Shown here piece after piece: positions 25,776 through 34,671 of a stretch of DNA of 64,000 bases. Source of the stretch: Maricaulis salignorans. GTDB taxonomy: Bacteria; Pseudomonadota; Alphaproteobacteria; Caulobacterales; Maricaulaceae. How positions within the stretch are numbered: the stretch's first letter is position 1; each line of letters starts with the position of its first letter. The position numbers were made by a program, and so were the translations under genes. Under the pieces are notes generated by a model. The model worked only from the letters and a program-made list of their open reading frames with translations. It was not told the origin of the DNA and searched no databases. The stretch is from the NCBI RefSeq assembly GCF_900103475.1, contig NZ_FNHG01000008.1, positions 1-64,000 of the forward strand, written 5' to 3'.

Positions 25776-25797
25776 ACGTTGACGTTCGCGTCAACGT
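25776..25797. promoter_or_regulatory. LiuR-type operator palindrome
   Basis: A perfect 9-bp inverted repeat, ACGTTGACG (25776-25784) and CGTCAACGT (25789-25797), around TTCG, 18 bp before the MerR-family regulator start. It closely resembles the TTTACGTTNACGTAAA-type sites described for LiuR/AtuR-like MerR regulators of acyl-CoA catabolism. The long spacing fits repression of the regulator itself and of the divergent gene (inference). Confidence 0.7.
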
Positions 25798-25814
25798 GTG
25801 CGCATAAGAATGGC

Positions 25815-26297
25815 ATGATTGATCCGGTCGCTCCCGATTCCGAATTCACCATCCGCGAACTCGCGCAGGAATTCGATGTCACGCCCCGCACGCTGCGCTT
25901 TTACGAGCAGAAGGGCATGATCCATCCGGTCCGGCGCGGCGCCAGCCGCATCTATTCAGCGATCGACCATGCGCGAATCGAGCTGATCCTGCGCGGCAAG
26001 CGCGTTGGTTTCGCGCTCGACGAAATCAAGGAAATTCTCGACCTTGAGCCGATCTACCGGGGTGGCCGCGAGCGGCTTGAGCCTGCGATCGAACGGTTCG
26101 AGGCGCGTGTGGCTGTTCTCAAACAACAGCGCGAGGATGTCGATCACGCCATCGCCGAACTGCAGGCCGGCCTCGACTGGATGCGCGACCGGCTCGCCGA
26201 CCGCGAGCCGTCAGAAGATGTGCGCCGCCGTGCCCGTGCTTTCGAGGCGCTGGCCGCGGCGCGTCTCGATCCCTGGTCGAGCCTGAACGCGGAATAG
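25815..26297 (+). CDS. MerR-family regulator, LiuR-like
   Basis: A 160-residue regulator with the MerR HTH and wing (FTIRELAQEFDVTPRTLRFYE, about residues 11-31, then the RGASRIYS segment) and a coiled-coil dimerisation helix (about 85-135). There is no C-terminal metal site (no cysteine cluster). Length and sequence match the LiuR group that controls branched-chain amino acid and fatty acid oxidation genes in proteobacteria. It opens an operon of two acyl-CoA dehydrogenases, thiolase and the bifunctional enzyme, and has a perfect palindrome just upstream. The ATG at 25815 is preceded by AAGAA at short spacing. Confidence 0.88.
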   Translation: MIDPVAPDSEFTIRELAQEFDVTPRTLRFYEQKGMIHPVRRGASRIYSAIDHARIELILRGKRVGFALDEIKEILDLEPIYRGGRERLEPAIERFEARVAVLKQQREDVDHAIAELQAGLDWMRDRLADREPSEDVRRRARAFEALAAARLDPWSSLNAE

Positions 26298-26348
26298 CCT
26301 GAACACTTACAACCCACTTTGCCCTTACGCCCCATCGGAGATCTCACC

Positions 26349-28139
26349 ATGACAACCCCTTATCGCGCCCCGGTTCGTGACCAGCGTTTCATTCTCCATG
26401 ATGTGCTCAATCTGGCTCAATACGGCGATCTTCCCGGCTTTGCCGATGCCGATGCAGACACCATTGATGCCATCCTCGAAGAGGGCGGGAAATTCTGTGA
26501 GGGCGTGCTCGCACCGCTTTCGCATGTCGGCGATGTCGAGGGCTGCGTTCGCGACATGGATGGCAATGTCAAAACCCCGGCCGGTTTCAAGGATGCCTTC
26601 AAGCAGATGTCCGAAGGCGGCTGGACAGCGCTGTCCTCCGACCCGGAATATGGTGGCCAGGGCCTGCCGCATGTACTCAATCTGGCGTTCAATGAAATGG
26701 TTTCGGCCGCCAATATGGCGTTCGGCATGTATCCGGGCCTGACCCTGGGCGCCGCCGCAGCCCTCCACACCGGTGGCAGCGACGAGCAGAAACGCCTGTA
26801 TCTGCCGAAGATGATTTCCTGCCAGTGGGGCGGGACGATGAATCTAACCGAACCGCATTGCGGCACCGATCTGGGTCTGCTGCGCACCAAGGCCGTGCCC
26901 CAGGCGGACGGTTCCTACAAGATTACCGGCCAGAAGATCTGGATCTCCTCCGGCGAGCACGACATGGCGGAAAATATCATCCACCTCGTCATCGCCCGCA
27001 TCGAAGGCGCACCGGACGGCGTGAAGGGGATCTCCCTCTTCGTGGTTCCGAAATTCCTGCCCGATAGCGACGGCAATCCCGGCGCCCGCAACACGCTGAA
27101 ATGCGGCGGGCTGGAAGAGAAAATGGGCATTCACGGCAATGCCACCTGCGTGATGGATTATGACGAGGCCACCGGCTGGCTGGTCGGCGAGGAAAACAAG
27201 GGCCTCAAAATCATGTTTATCATGATGAATGAAGCCCGCCTCGGCGTCGGCCTGCAGGGCTATGCCCTCGCCGAAGCCGCCTATCAGCAATCGCTGGGCT
27301 TTGCCCGTGACCGCCTCCAGGGCCGCTCCCTGACCGGACCGAAAAATCCGGACGGCCCGGCCGATCCGATCATCGTGCACCCTGATGTGCGCCGCATGCT
27401 GATGGACCAGAAGAGCTTCGTTGAAGGTGCGCGCTGTTTCGCGCTCTGGACGGCGCTGCAGGGCGATCTCGAGGAGAAGGCATCCGATCCGAAAGTGCGC
27501 GAGAAGGCCGGTGATTACATGGCTCTGCTCACCCCGGTGGTGAAGGGCTATCTGACCGGCAAGGGCTTCGACATGGTCTCCAGCGGGTTGCAGATCCATG
27601 GCGGATCGGGCTTCACCGAGGAGTGGGGCGCCTCGCAATTGCTGCGCGATGCCCGCATCACCCTGATCTATGAAGGCACCAACGGCATCCAGGCGCTCGA
27701 CCTGGTCGGCCGCAAGCTGGCGATGAATGGCATGCGCCCGATCATGAGCTTCTTCGCCGAGCTCGACGCCTTTGTTGCCGCCGGTGGCGGCGAAAGCGAG
27801 CAGCCCTTTATCGCCGCGGTTGCCGATTGTAAGGCCAAGCTCGAGGAGGCCACCAACTGGCTGGTCGAGAATGGATTGAAGAATTTCGATCATGCCGGCG
27901 CCGCCTCGCATGATTATCTCCAGCTCTTCGGCCTGACCTGCCTGACCTATATGTGGGCCAAGATGGCGAAGGTTTCGGCGGCGAAAATCGCGGCCGGTGA
28001 CAGCGATCCGATCTATGCCAACAAGATCAAGACCGGCGTCTATTTCATCGAGCGCTGGGTGCCCGAAGGCGCCATGCATCTGGCCAAGGTCAAGACCGGC
28101 GCCGATGCGATGATGGCGCTGTCGGCCGAGGAGTTCTGA
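26349..28139 (+). CDS. Acyl-CoA dehydrogenase with C-terminal extension
   Basis: A 596-residue flavoprotein that desaturates acyl-CoA at the alpha-beta position, the first step of beta-oxidation. The usual N-terminal, beta-barrel (TMNLTEPHCGTDLG near 168-181) and helical domains are followed by an extra C-terminal domain (about 470-596), as in the long-type enzymes related to FadE5 and DmdC. The catalytic glutamate is in IYEGTNGIQALD (about 443-454). GGAG precedes the ATG. It is the first enzyme gene after the LiuR-like regulator. The chain-length preference cannot be read with confidence. Confidence 0.94.
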   Translation: MTTPYRAPVRDQRFILHDVLNLAQYGDLPGFADADADTIDAILEEGGKFCEGVLAPLSHVGDVEGCVRDMDGNVKTPAGFKDAFKQMSEGGWTALSSDPEYGGQGLPHVLNLAFNEMVSAANMAFGMYPGLTLGAAAALHTGGSDEQKRLYLPKMISCQWGGTMNLTEPHCGTDLGLLRTKAVPQADGSYKITGQKIWISSGEHDMAENIIHLVIARIEGAPDGVKGISLFVVPKFLPDSDGNPGARNTLKCGGLEEKMGIHGNATCVMDYDEATGWLVGEENKGLKIMFIMMNEARLGVGLQGYALAEAAYQQSLGFARDRLQGRSLTGPKNPDGPADPIIVHPDVRRMLMDQKSFVEGARCFALWTALQGDLEEKASDPKVREKAGDYMALLTPVVKGYLTGKGFDMVSSGLQIHGGSGFTEEWGASQLLRDARITLIYEGTNGIQALDLVGRKLAMNGMRPIMSFFAELDAFVAAGGGESEQPFIAAVADCKAKLEEATNWLVENGLKNFDHAGAASHDYLQLFGLTCLTYMWAKMAKVSAAKIAAGDSDPIYANKIKTGVYFIERWVPEGAMHLAKVKTGADAMMALSAEEF

Positions 28140-28210
28140 GGCCACGCCTGAAGGCAGTAGCGAACACGATAAAAACGACACGAGCACCATAACACTGGGG
28201 AGTGGGTGAT

Positions 28211-29374
28211 ATGCAGGATCCGTTGAACGTACCCAAGCCGGCCTGGCTTGACCGCGAAGACGTCAATATCTTTTCCGAAGCCGTTGCCGGCTTCCTCGAA
28301 AAGGAATGCACACCCAATGCCGAGCGCTGGGAAAAGGCGGGTATTGTCGACCGCGAGCTCTGGTACAAGGGCGGCGAGGCTGGTCTGCTCGTGCCGTCCT
28401 GCCCGGAAGAATATGGCGGGGCCGGCGGCGACTGGCGGCATGACTATGTCTTCCACATGCAGGCCTCGATGCGCGGCACCGGTGGCTGGGGCGCTTCGCT
28501 GCACAACTCCATCATCGGGCCCTATATCTGGCATTACGGCTCGGAAGAGCAAAAACACGCCATCCTGCCGCAAATGGTCTCCGGCGAGCTGGTCGGCGCC
28601 ATCGCGATGAGCGAGCCGCATGCCGGTTCCGACCTGCAGGCGATCAAGACCACCGCCGTCAAGGATGGCAATGGCTACCGGATCAATGGCGCCAAGACCT
28701 TCATCACCAATGGCGGTACCGCCAATCTGATCATCGTCGTCGCCAAGACCGATGCATCAAAAGGCTATGACGGCACCTCGCTCTTCCTCGTCGAGACCGA
28801 CGGGCTGGACGGTTTTCGCCGCGGCAAGCTGCTCGACAAGGTCGGCCTCAAATCCCAGGACACGGCCGAGCTCTTCTTCGACAATGTCTGGGTTCCGGCC
28901 AGTGCCCTGCTTGGTCCGGAAGAGGGCCAGGGCTTCATCCAGCTGATGCAGCAATTGCCCCAGGAACGCTTGCAGATCGCCGTCCAGGGTGTCGGCGTCA
29001 TGAAGCGCGCCCTGATCGAGACGATCGCCTATGTGAAGGAACGCGAAGCCTTCGGCCGCCCGATCATCAAATTCCAGAACACCCAGTTCAAGCTCGCCGA
29101 ATGCAAGACCAAGGCGACGCTGGCGGAAGTCTTTGTCCACCATTGCTCCGAACGTCTGCTCAATGGCACGCTCGATGTCTCGACCGCCTCGATGGCGAAA
29201 TACTGGGTCTCTGACGTCCAGAACGAGGTCGTCGATGAATGCGTCCAGCTGCATGGCGGCTACGGCTTCATGAATGAATATCCGATCGCCAAAATGTGGC
29301 GCGACAGCCGCGTCCAGCGTATCTATGGCGGCACGAACGAGATCATGAAACTGCTGATCGCCAGGTCGCTCTAG
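28211..29374 (+). CDS. Acyl-CoA dehydrogenase, standard size
   Basis: A 387-residue FAD enzyme of the common acyl-CoA dehydrogenase size. Visible marks are AMSEPHAGSDLQ (about 134-145), the GRPIIKFQNTQFKLAE segment and the terminal IYGGTNEIMKLLIARSL. The glycine in IYGGTNE replaces the glutamate of short/medium-chain enzymes. This is usual in long-chain and isovaleryl-type members, where the base sits in another helix. I prefer the ATG at 28211, nine bases after GGAG, over the GTG at 28202. It is 71 bp after the first dehydrogenase in the same operon. Confidence 0.94.
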   Translation: MQDPLNVPKPAWLDREDVNIFSEAVAGFLEKECTPNAERWEKAGIVDRELWYKGGEAGLLVPSCPEEYGGAGGDWRHDYVFHMQASMRGTGGWGASLHNSIIGPYIWHYGSEEQKHAILPQMVSGELVGAIAMSEPHAGSDLQAIKTTAVKDGNGYRINGAKTFITNGGTANLIIVVAKTDASKGYDGTSLFLVETDGLDGFRRGKLLDKVGLKSQDTAELFFDNVWVPASALLGPEEGQGFIQLMQQLPQERLQIAVQGVGVMKRALIETIAYVKEREAFGRPIIKFQNTQFKLAECKTKATLAEVFVHHCSERLLNGTLDVSTASMAKYWVSDVQNEVVDECVQLHGGYGFMNEYPIAKMWRDSRVQRIYGGTNEIMKLLIARSL

Positions 29375-29393
29375 GGCTTATTGGACGCGAACA

Positions 29394-29993
29394 ATGTACA
29401 CGCCAAAATACTTCCGCATCGAAGACCAGGCTTCGCTTTCAGCGTTGATGCGGGCCTATGATTTCGCCATCGTGCTGGTGCCCGGTGAGCCGGATCTGGC
29501 GGCGACGCATATTCCGCTCAAGCTTGATGATGGCCGCCAGATGCTGATCGGCCATGTCGCCCAGGCCAATCCGATTGCCCAGGCGATCCGCGATGGCAAG
29601 GAAGCGGTGGCGATCTTCTCCGGTCCGCATGCCTATGTCTCGCCGACCTGGTATTCGGACCCCAACAATAATGTGCCGACGTGGAATTACATGGCGGTGC
29701 ATGCGTTCGGGCATTTCATCCCGCTCGAAGGCGAGGCGGCGGAACGCTCGCTCTCGGCACAGATCGCTGATTTCGAGTCCGATTGGCGCATCACCAATAT
29801 CGAGCTGGGCCAACGCGTCCGGCTCGAGAGCGCCATCCAGGCGTTCGAATTCAAGATTGCCCGCCTCGAGGGCAAGGCCAAGCTGTCGCAGAACAAGCCG
29901 GCCAGGGAACGCATGCTGATCGCCAAGGCGCTCGAAGCGCGTGGCGAAAACGCTGTCGCCCACCATATGACTGAAGTGGGGGCGGAAGAATGA
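29394..29993 (+). CDS. PaiB-like FMN-binding negative regulator family protein
   Basis: A 199-residue protein with the features of the PaiB/FMN-binding family: an N-terminal MYTPKYFR, a central FSGPHAYVSPTWY (about 77-89) and the VPTWNYMAVHAFG stretch. It belongs to the split-barrel flavin-binding group. In Bacillus PaiB is tied to repression of protease and sporulation genes; in proteobacteria the role is not known. It lies 19 bp after the second dehydrogenase and its stop codon overlaps the first ATG of the DUF559 gene. Confidence 0.9.
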   Translation: MYTPKYFRIEDQASLSALMRAYDFAIVLVPGEPDLAATHIPLKLDDGRQMLIGHVAQANPIAQAIRDGKEAVAIFSGPHAYVSPTWYSDPNNNVPTWNYMAVHAFGHFIPLEGEAAERSLSAQIADFESDWRITNIELGQRVRLESAIQAFEFKIARLEGKAKLSQNKPARERMLIAKALEARGENAVAHHMTEVGAEE

Positions 29994-30670
29994 TGATGTC
30001 ATCCGCGCAGGCCCCCTCCGCCGGCTGCGCCGGCACCTCCCCCATGAATGGGGGAGGACGAAATGACGATTTCGACTTCGTCTTCCCCCGCCTGCGGGGG
30101 AAGTGGTTGAGCGTCAGCGAAACCGAAGGGGGTGCGTTGCGCCCGGGCACCGAGCGCTCCCGAAAGCTGGCGAAGCGATTGCGTCGCGAGATGACAAATG
30201 CCGAAGTGAAGCTCTGGGTGCATTTGCGCAAGCGCGATTTGTGCGGGCACCGCTTCCGGCGCCAGCACCCCATCGGGCCTTATGTTGCGGACTTCGCCTG
30301 CGTTGCGCTGAAGCTGATCGTTGAAGTCGATGGCGGCACGCACGGAACGCCGGAGGAAATCGCTCACGATCGGCGCCGTACGCGCTTCCTTGAAGCGCAA
30401 GGCTGGACAGTCATTCGATGCTTCAATGTCGATGTCTACAGCAATCTCGACGGCGTTCTGACCCAGATCGCCGAGGCGCTCATCAATCTCGACCGCGAAG
30501 CGGCGGTGTCTCGTACGAACCTATCCCCGCAGCCTGCGGCTGCGGCCCCATCGGCCCGGACTTCGTCCGCGCCATTTCCCCGTCGGGGCGGGGACGAAAG
30601 CGACTTTCAGAAACCAAGAAACCCAGTCGATAGAGCATTCAACCCGAATACGGGAAAGGACGTTACATGA
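29990..30670 (+). CDS. DUF559 (VSR-like nuclease fold) protein built into a palindromic repeat element
   Basis: A 226-residue frame. Only the middle part (about 55-165) is DUF559, a domain of the very-short-patch-repair endonuclease fold: [45 protein letters not shown], then [16 protein letters not shown]. The acidic residues and the DGG turn expected at the nuclease site are present. The first 45 codons are palindromic repeat D1 and the last 45 are a related repeat, so both ends read as low-complexity Gly/Pro/Ser peptides. The start overlaps the paiB-like stop and the stop overlaps the fadA ATG. It interrupts an operon of unrelated metabolism and is probably an insertion. Real translation may begin at an internal codon. 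Confidence 0.8.
   Translation: MMMSSAQAPSAGCAGTSPMNGGGRNDDFDFVFPRLRGKWLSVSETEGGALRPGTERSRKLAKRLRREMTNAEVKLWVHLRKRDLCGHRFRRQHPIGPYVADFACVALKLIVEVDGGTHGTPEEIAHDRRRTRFLEAQGWTVIRCFNVDVYSNLDGVLTQIAEALINLDREAAVSRTNLSPQPAAAAPSARTSSAPFPRRGGDESDFQKPRNPVDRAFNPNTGKDVT
30011..30133. repeat. Palindromic repeat family D, copy 1 (5' side of the DUF559 gene)
   Basis: Contains nested hairpins: GCCGGCTGCGCCGGC, then CTCCCCCATGAATGGGGGAG, then a CTTCCCCC...GGGGGAAG hairpin, and closes with GGGGG. Overall the two halves are imperfect reverse complements. The same order of hairpins occurs in thiC (54717-54829), with the identical word CCCCCATGAATGGGGG. Confidence 0.82.
30525..30600. repeat. D-like palindromic repeat, 3' side of the DUF559 gene
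   Basis: Hairpins CCGCAGCCTGCGG, GGACTTCGTCC and CCCCGTCGGGG in quick succession, in the same order and orientation as the left half of the D copy in thiC (GCCCCATCG..., GGAC/GTCC, then ATTTCCCC...GGGG). It lies inside the last part of the DUF559 frame. Confidence 0.6.
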
Positions 30671-31872
30671 CCGAAGCTTATATCTATGACGCCGTTCGTA
30701 CGCCGCGCGGCAAGAAGAAGAATGGCGCGCTCAACGCCATTACGGCGCTGCAATTGGCGACCCAGCAGTTGCAGGCGATCCGCGACCGCAACGGGCTCGA
30801 TACGGCGCTGGTCGATGATGTCATCATGGGCTGTGTCTCGCCGGTGGGTGAGCAAGGCGCGGACATCGCGCGCTCGGCCGTGATCAATGCCGGCTATGCT
30901 GAAAGCACGGCCGGTTTCCAGGTCAATCGTTTCTGTGCCTCGGGCCTGGAAGCGGTCAATCTGGCGGCTGCCAAGGTGATGTGCGGCGAAGCTGATTTCG
31001 CGATCGGCTCCGGCGTTGAATCCATGAGCCGAGTACCAATGGGTTCCGATGGCGGTGCCATGGGCGTCGATCCGGAAATGAGCTTTGATCACTACATCGT
31101 GCCGCAGGGCATTTCCGCCGACCTGATTGCCACCAAGCACGGCTTCAGCCGCGACGATGTCGATGCCTATGCGATGGAAAGTCAGCGTCGCTCGGCCCAG
31201 GCCTGGAAAGAGGGCCGGTTCAAAAAATCCATCGTGCCGGTCAAGGACCAGCTCGGCCTGACCATTCTCGACCATGACGAACACATGCGTCCTGGCACCG
31301 ACATGCAGGCGCTCGGCAGCCTGAAATCGGCCTTCAAGGACATGTCTGATTTCGTCGGCTTCGAAGCCGTGGCGCTGCAGCGCTATCCCGATATCGAATA
31401 TCTCAACTGGGTCCATACCGGCGGCAATTCCTCCGGTATCGTCGATGGTTCATCGGCCGTGTTGATCGGTTCCAAGGAAGCGGGCCTCAAGGCCGGCCTC
31501 AAGCCACGGGCGCGTATCCGCTCGATGGCCTCGATTGGTTCCGAACCCACCATCATGCTGACCGGTCCGGTCGCCGTCACCGCCAAGGCTTTGAAGAAAG
31601 CCGGCATGTCGTCGAAGGATATCGATCTGTGGGAGCTCAATGAGGCGTTTGCCGCCGTCGTGCTGCGCCTGATGCAGGCCTATGAAATTCCGCACGACAT
31701 CATGAACGTCAATGGCGGCTCGATCGCCATGGGTCACCCGCTCGGTGCTACCGGCGCGATGATCCTTGGCACGCTGCTCGACGAAATGGAGCGGACCGAC
31801 AAGGAAACCGGCCTCGCCACGCTCTGCGTCGGCGGCGGCATGGGCACCGCGACCATTATTGAACGCGTCTAA
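30667..31872 (+). CDS. fadA: Acetyl-CoA C-acyltransferase (thiolase)
   Basis: Last step of beta-oxidation: splits 3-ketoacyl-CoA with CoA to give acetyl-CoA. The 401 residues carry the active-site nucleophile Cys90 in [12 protein letters not shown], the [16 protein letters not shown] motif with the catalytic histidine near residue 356, and the C-terminal [13 protein letters not shown] with the second catalytic cysteine. GGAAAGGA lies before the ATG. The bifunctional gene follows 25 bp later. A role in fatty-acid breakdown rather than acetoacetyl-CoA formation is inferred from the operon. Confidence 0.95.
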   Translation: MTEAYIYDAVRTPRGKKKNGALNAITALQLATQQLQAIRDRNGLDTALVDDVIMGCVSPVGEQGADIARSAVINAGYAESTAGFQVNRFCASGLEAVNLAAAKVMCGEADFAIGSGVESMSRVPMGSDGGAMGVDPEMSFDHYIVPQGISADLIATKHGFSRDDVDAYAMESQRRSAQAWKEGRFKKSIVPVKDQLGLTILDHDEHMRPGTDMQALGSLKSAFKDMSDFVGFEAVALQRYPDIEYLNWVHTGGNSSGIVDGSSAVLIGSKEAGLKAGLKPRARIRSMASIGSEPTIMLTGPVAVTAKALKKAGMSSKDIDLWELNEAFAAVVLRLMQAYEIPHDIMNVNGGSIAMGHPLGATGAMILGTLLDEMERTDKETGLATLCVGGGMGTATIIERV

Positions 31873-31897
31873 TCGGATCGATCAGGAGATATTAGAG

Positions 31898-34102
31898 ATG
31901 AAAAACTTCACATTCGAGATCGATAGCGACGGCATTGCTCTCATCACCTTCGACAGCCCCGGCAAGTCGATGAATGTCATTTCCGCCGACGTCATGGCGG
32001 ATTTCGATACGCTGACAGCCAAGATCAGCTCGGATGACAGCGTCAAGGGCGCGGTCATCACTTCCGGCAAGGATGCGTTTTGCGCCGGTGCCGATCTGTC
32101 CGAACTGGGTGGGTCTGCGGCTGAACTGGCCAAGCTTCCCGAAGACGAGATGAAGGCCAAGCTGTTCGAGCAATGCTTCCGTCTCAACAGGACTTTCCGG
32201 GCACTGGAAACCTGTGGCAAGCCGGTTGCGGCCGCGATCAATGGCCTCGCCCTGGGCGGTGGCTTCGAGATCGCCCTGGCCTGTCATTACCGCGTCATGC
32301 CGTCGGATAATTCCAAGGCCAAGCTGGGCCTGCCCGAAGCCATGGTCGGCGTTCTGCCTGGCGGTGGTGGCACCCAGCGTCTGCCGCGCCTGGTCGGTCT
32401 GATGAATGCCGCGCCAATCCTGCTGCAAGGCAAGCAGATCGACGCCAATACGGCTCTGGCCCAGGGCATTGTCCACGCCGTCGTGCCAATGGCCGAGCTG
32501 GTCGCCAAGGCCAAGGAATTGGTCAAGGAAAACAAGCTCGAGTCCAAACAGCCCTGGGATGCCGACAAGTTCCGCTTCCCCGGTGGTGGCCCCTACCATC
32601 CAGCCGGTGCGCAAATGTTCGGCGCTGCCAGCCCGATGCTGCGCAAGACCACCTACGGTAATTACCCGGCCCAGCGTTACATCCTGTCCTGCGTCTATGA
32701 AGGCTCACAGGTCTCCATGGATGAGGCGATCAAGATCGAGAGCCGCTATTTCACCAAGCTGATGCTGCGGCCTGAAAGCCGCAACATGATCCGCTCGATC
32801 TTCCTGTCAAAGCAGGCGCTCGACAAGGGTGGCCGTCGTCCGGCCAGCCAGTCCAAGGGCGAGATCAAGAAGGTCGGCGTCATCGGTGCCGGCTTTATGG
32901 GTGCGGGCATTGCCACGGTTTCGGTCCAGGCCGGGATCGAGATTGTCCTGATCGACGCCACGCAAGAGGGCGCCGAGAAGGGCAAGCAGCATGCGATGGA
33001 TCATTTTGCCGGCGGCGTGAAGCGCGGCAAGCTGAGCCAGGAAAAGGCTGACAAACTGGCCGGCATGATCACCCCGACCACCGATTACAACCTGTTGAAG
33101 GATGTCGATCTGGTCGTCGAGGCCGTGTTCGAGAATTCCGAACTCAAGCACAAGATCACCAAAATGGCCGAGGATGTCATTCCTGAAGGCGCCGTGTTCG
33201 GCTCCAACACTTCCTCGATCCCGATCACATCCCTGGCCACCGCTTCCAAGCGGCCTGACCAGTATATCGGCATCCATTTCTTCTCGCCGGTCGAGAAGAT
33301 GAACCTGGTCGAGATCATCATGGGCGAGAAGACGGGCGATTATGCCCTGTCACGCGCGATCGATTTCGTCACCAAGATCAAGAAAACCCCGATCGTGGTC
33401 GCCGATACGCGTGGCTTCTACGCCAATCGTTGCGTCATGCGCTTCATCGGCGAGGGCATGAATATGCTCGCTGAAGGTATCAAGCCGGCCCTGATCGAGA
33501 ATGCCACCCGTATGGCCGGCATGCCGGTTGGTCCGCTCTCCCTGCAGGACGAGGTTGCCCTCGATCTTGGCGTGAAGCTGATCAAGCAGACCAAGGCCGA
33601 TCTCGGGGCTGACTACAAGCCATCCCCGACCGAGCCGATCCTGTTCAAAATGGTCGAGGAATATGAGCGTTTTGGCCGCAAGAACGCCAAGGGCTTCTAC
33701 GATTATCCGGCCGAAAAGGGCCAGCCCAAGCGTCTCTGGCCTGAGCTGGAGCAATTCGCTCCGGGCGGAAAATACGCTGAAGAGCAGCCATCTGCCGACG
33801 AGATCAAGGATCGTATCCTCTACACCCAGGCGCTCGAAGCGGCGCGCTGTATGGAAGAGGGCATTGTCCAGGATCCACGTGAAGCCGATGTCGGCTCCAT
33901 CCTCGGCTGGGGCTTTGCGCCCTATACCGGCGGCGCGCTGAGCTTCATCGACACGGTGGGGGCCGCGGCCTTCGTCAAGCGTGCCGATGAGCTGGCAAAG
34001 GCCTATGGCGACCAGTTCGCCGTGCCGGCCCTGCTGCGCGAAATGGCCAAGAAGGGTGAAACTTTCTACGGCCGTTTCGGCAAGGAATCTGCTGCCGCCT
34101 GA
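31898..34102 (+). CDS. fadJ: Bifunctional enoyl-CoA hydratase/3-hydroxyacyl-CoA dehydrogenase (FadB/FadJ type)
   Basis: Carries out the two middle steps of beta-oxidation. The first 200 residues are the crotonase domain, with KDAFCAGADLSELGG forming part of the oxyanion pocket and ALGGGFEIALACHYR following. The NAD+-binding dehydrogenase domain starts near 326 (VIGAGFMGAGIA). GIHFFSPVEKMNLVEI contains the catalytic histidine, and the helical C-terminal domain runs from about 510 to 734. I chose the ATG at 31898 because CAGGAGAT lies ten bases upstream; the frame is also open further upstream, inside fadA. It pairs with the thiolase as the usual trifunctional set. A terminator follows at 34131. 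Confidence 0.95.
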   Translation: MKNFTFEIDSDGIALITFDSPGKSMNVISADVMADFDTLTAKISSDDSVKGAVITSGKDAFCAGADLSELGGSAAELAKLPEDEMKAKLFEQCFRLNRTFRALETCGKPVAAAINGLALGGGFEIALACHYRVMPSDNSKAKLGLPEAMVGVLPGGGGTQRLPRLVGLMNAAPILLQGKQIDANTALAQGIVHAVVPMAELVAKAKELVKENKLESKQPWDADKFRFPGGGPYHPAGAQMFGAASPMLRKTTYGNYPAQRYILSCVYEGSQVSMDEAIKIESRYFTKLMLRPESRNMIRSIFLSKQALDKGGRRPASQSKGEIKKVGVIGAGFMGAGIATVSVQAGIEIVLIDATQEGAEKGKQHAMDHFAGGVKRGKLSQEKADKLAGMITPTTDYNLLKDVDLVVEAVFENSELKHKITKMAEDVIPEGAVFGSNTSSIPITSLATASKRPDQYIGIHFFSPVEKMNLVEIIMGEKTGDYALSRAIDFVTKIKKTPIVVADTRGFYANRCVMRFIGEGMNMLAEGIKPALIENATRMAGMPVGPLSLQDEVALDLGVKLIKQTKADLGADYKPSPTEPILFKMVEEYERFGRKNAKGFYDYPAEKGQPKRLWPELEQFAPGGKYAEEQPSADEIKDRILYTQALEAARCMEEGIVQDPREADVGSILGWGFAPYTGGALSFIDTVGAAAFVKRADELAKAYGDQFAVPALLREMAKKGETFYGRFGKESAAA

Positions 34103-34130
34103 TTGGCAGCGATGGTTTGACATGAGAACA

Positions 34131-34161
34131 GGCCGGTCCGGTTTTCCGGGCCGGCCTTTTT
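34131..34161 (+). terminator. Intrinsic terminator of the beta-oxidation operon
   Basis: A GGCCGGTCCGG / CCGGGCCGGCC stem of 11 bp with a TTTT loop, followed by TTTTT, 28 bp after the stop of the bifunctional gene. A textbook Rho-independent terminator. Confidence 0.9.
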
Positions 34162-34244
34162 CATGACCGCCGTCCAGGCGGCCAACCGTCTGTAAACCTT
34201 TCATTAATCAAATATGACATGCGCGGTGTTGCGAAGGGACGAAG

Positions 34245-34520
34245 ATGAGGCGTCTCACTGGAGTGAGTCGCGACATGGAATTGCGCATGACCCGTTTTGG
34301 CCGAATGACGTGGCACTCTTCTGCGCGGCTTGTCGCGCTTGCTTCCTGGGCTTTGGCGATTGCCTTGACCGGCAGTATGGGCTGGCAGGCCTGGACAGCG
34401 ATCCAGGAGACCAATGGGGCGCAGCGCTATGGTGGTTCCCAGGTCGACACTGCCATGATGGCGTCGCAATCGCTGACCGATGCCCAGCTGATTGCCCACA
34501 AGAACCGCGTCGCGCGCTAG
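34245..34520 (+). CDS. Small membrane-anchored protein, unknown
   Basis: A 91-residue frame with one hydrophobic segment (about 28-46, ARLVALASWALAIALTGSMGW) and a polar C-terminal part. Codon use is like the neighbouring genes, which supports it being real. Several in-frame ATGs (34245, 34275, 34287) could be the start, and none has an outstanding ribosome site. It is isolated, with the operon terminator about 80 bp upstream and about 150 bp to the next gene. No family is recognised. Confidence 0.5.
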   Translation: MRRLTGVSRDMELRMTRFGRMTWHSSARLVALASWALAIALTGSMGWQAWTAIQETNGAQRYGGSQVDTAMMASQSLTDAQLIAHKNRVAR

Positions 34521-34671
34521 GGGCGGCGCGCGCCGGGGGCTGACCCCGGCCAGGGTTGGCCTTTCTACAGATTCTCCGGCCTGGAATCAGGCGGTCTTCC
34601 CGTTGACAGGATGCCGCTTGCGCTGCGTTCAGCAAGCGTCCAAACTCCTGAAAACATAAGGGAGTCTCGCC

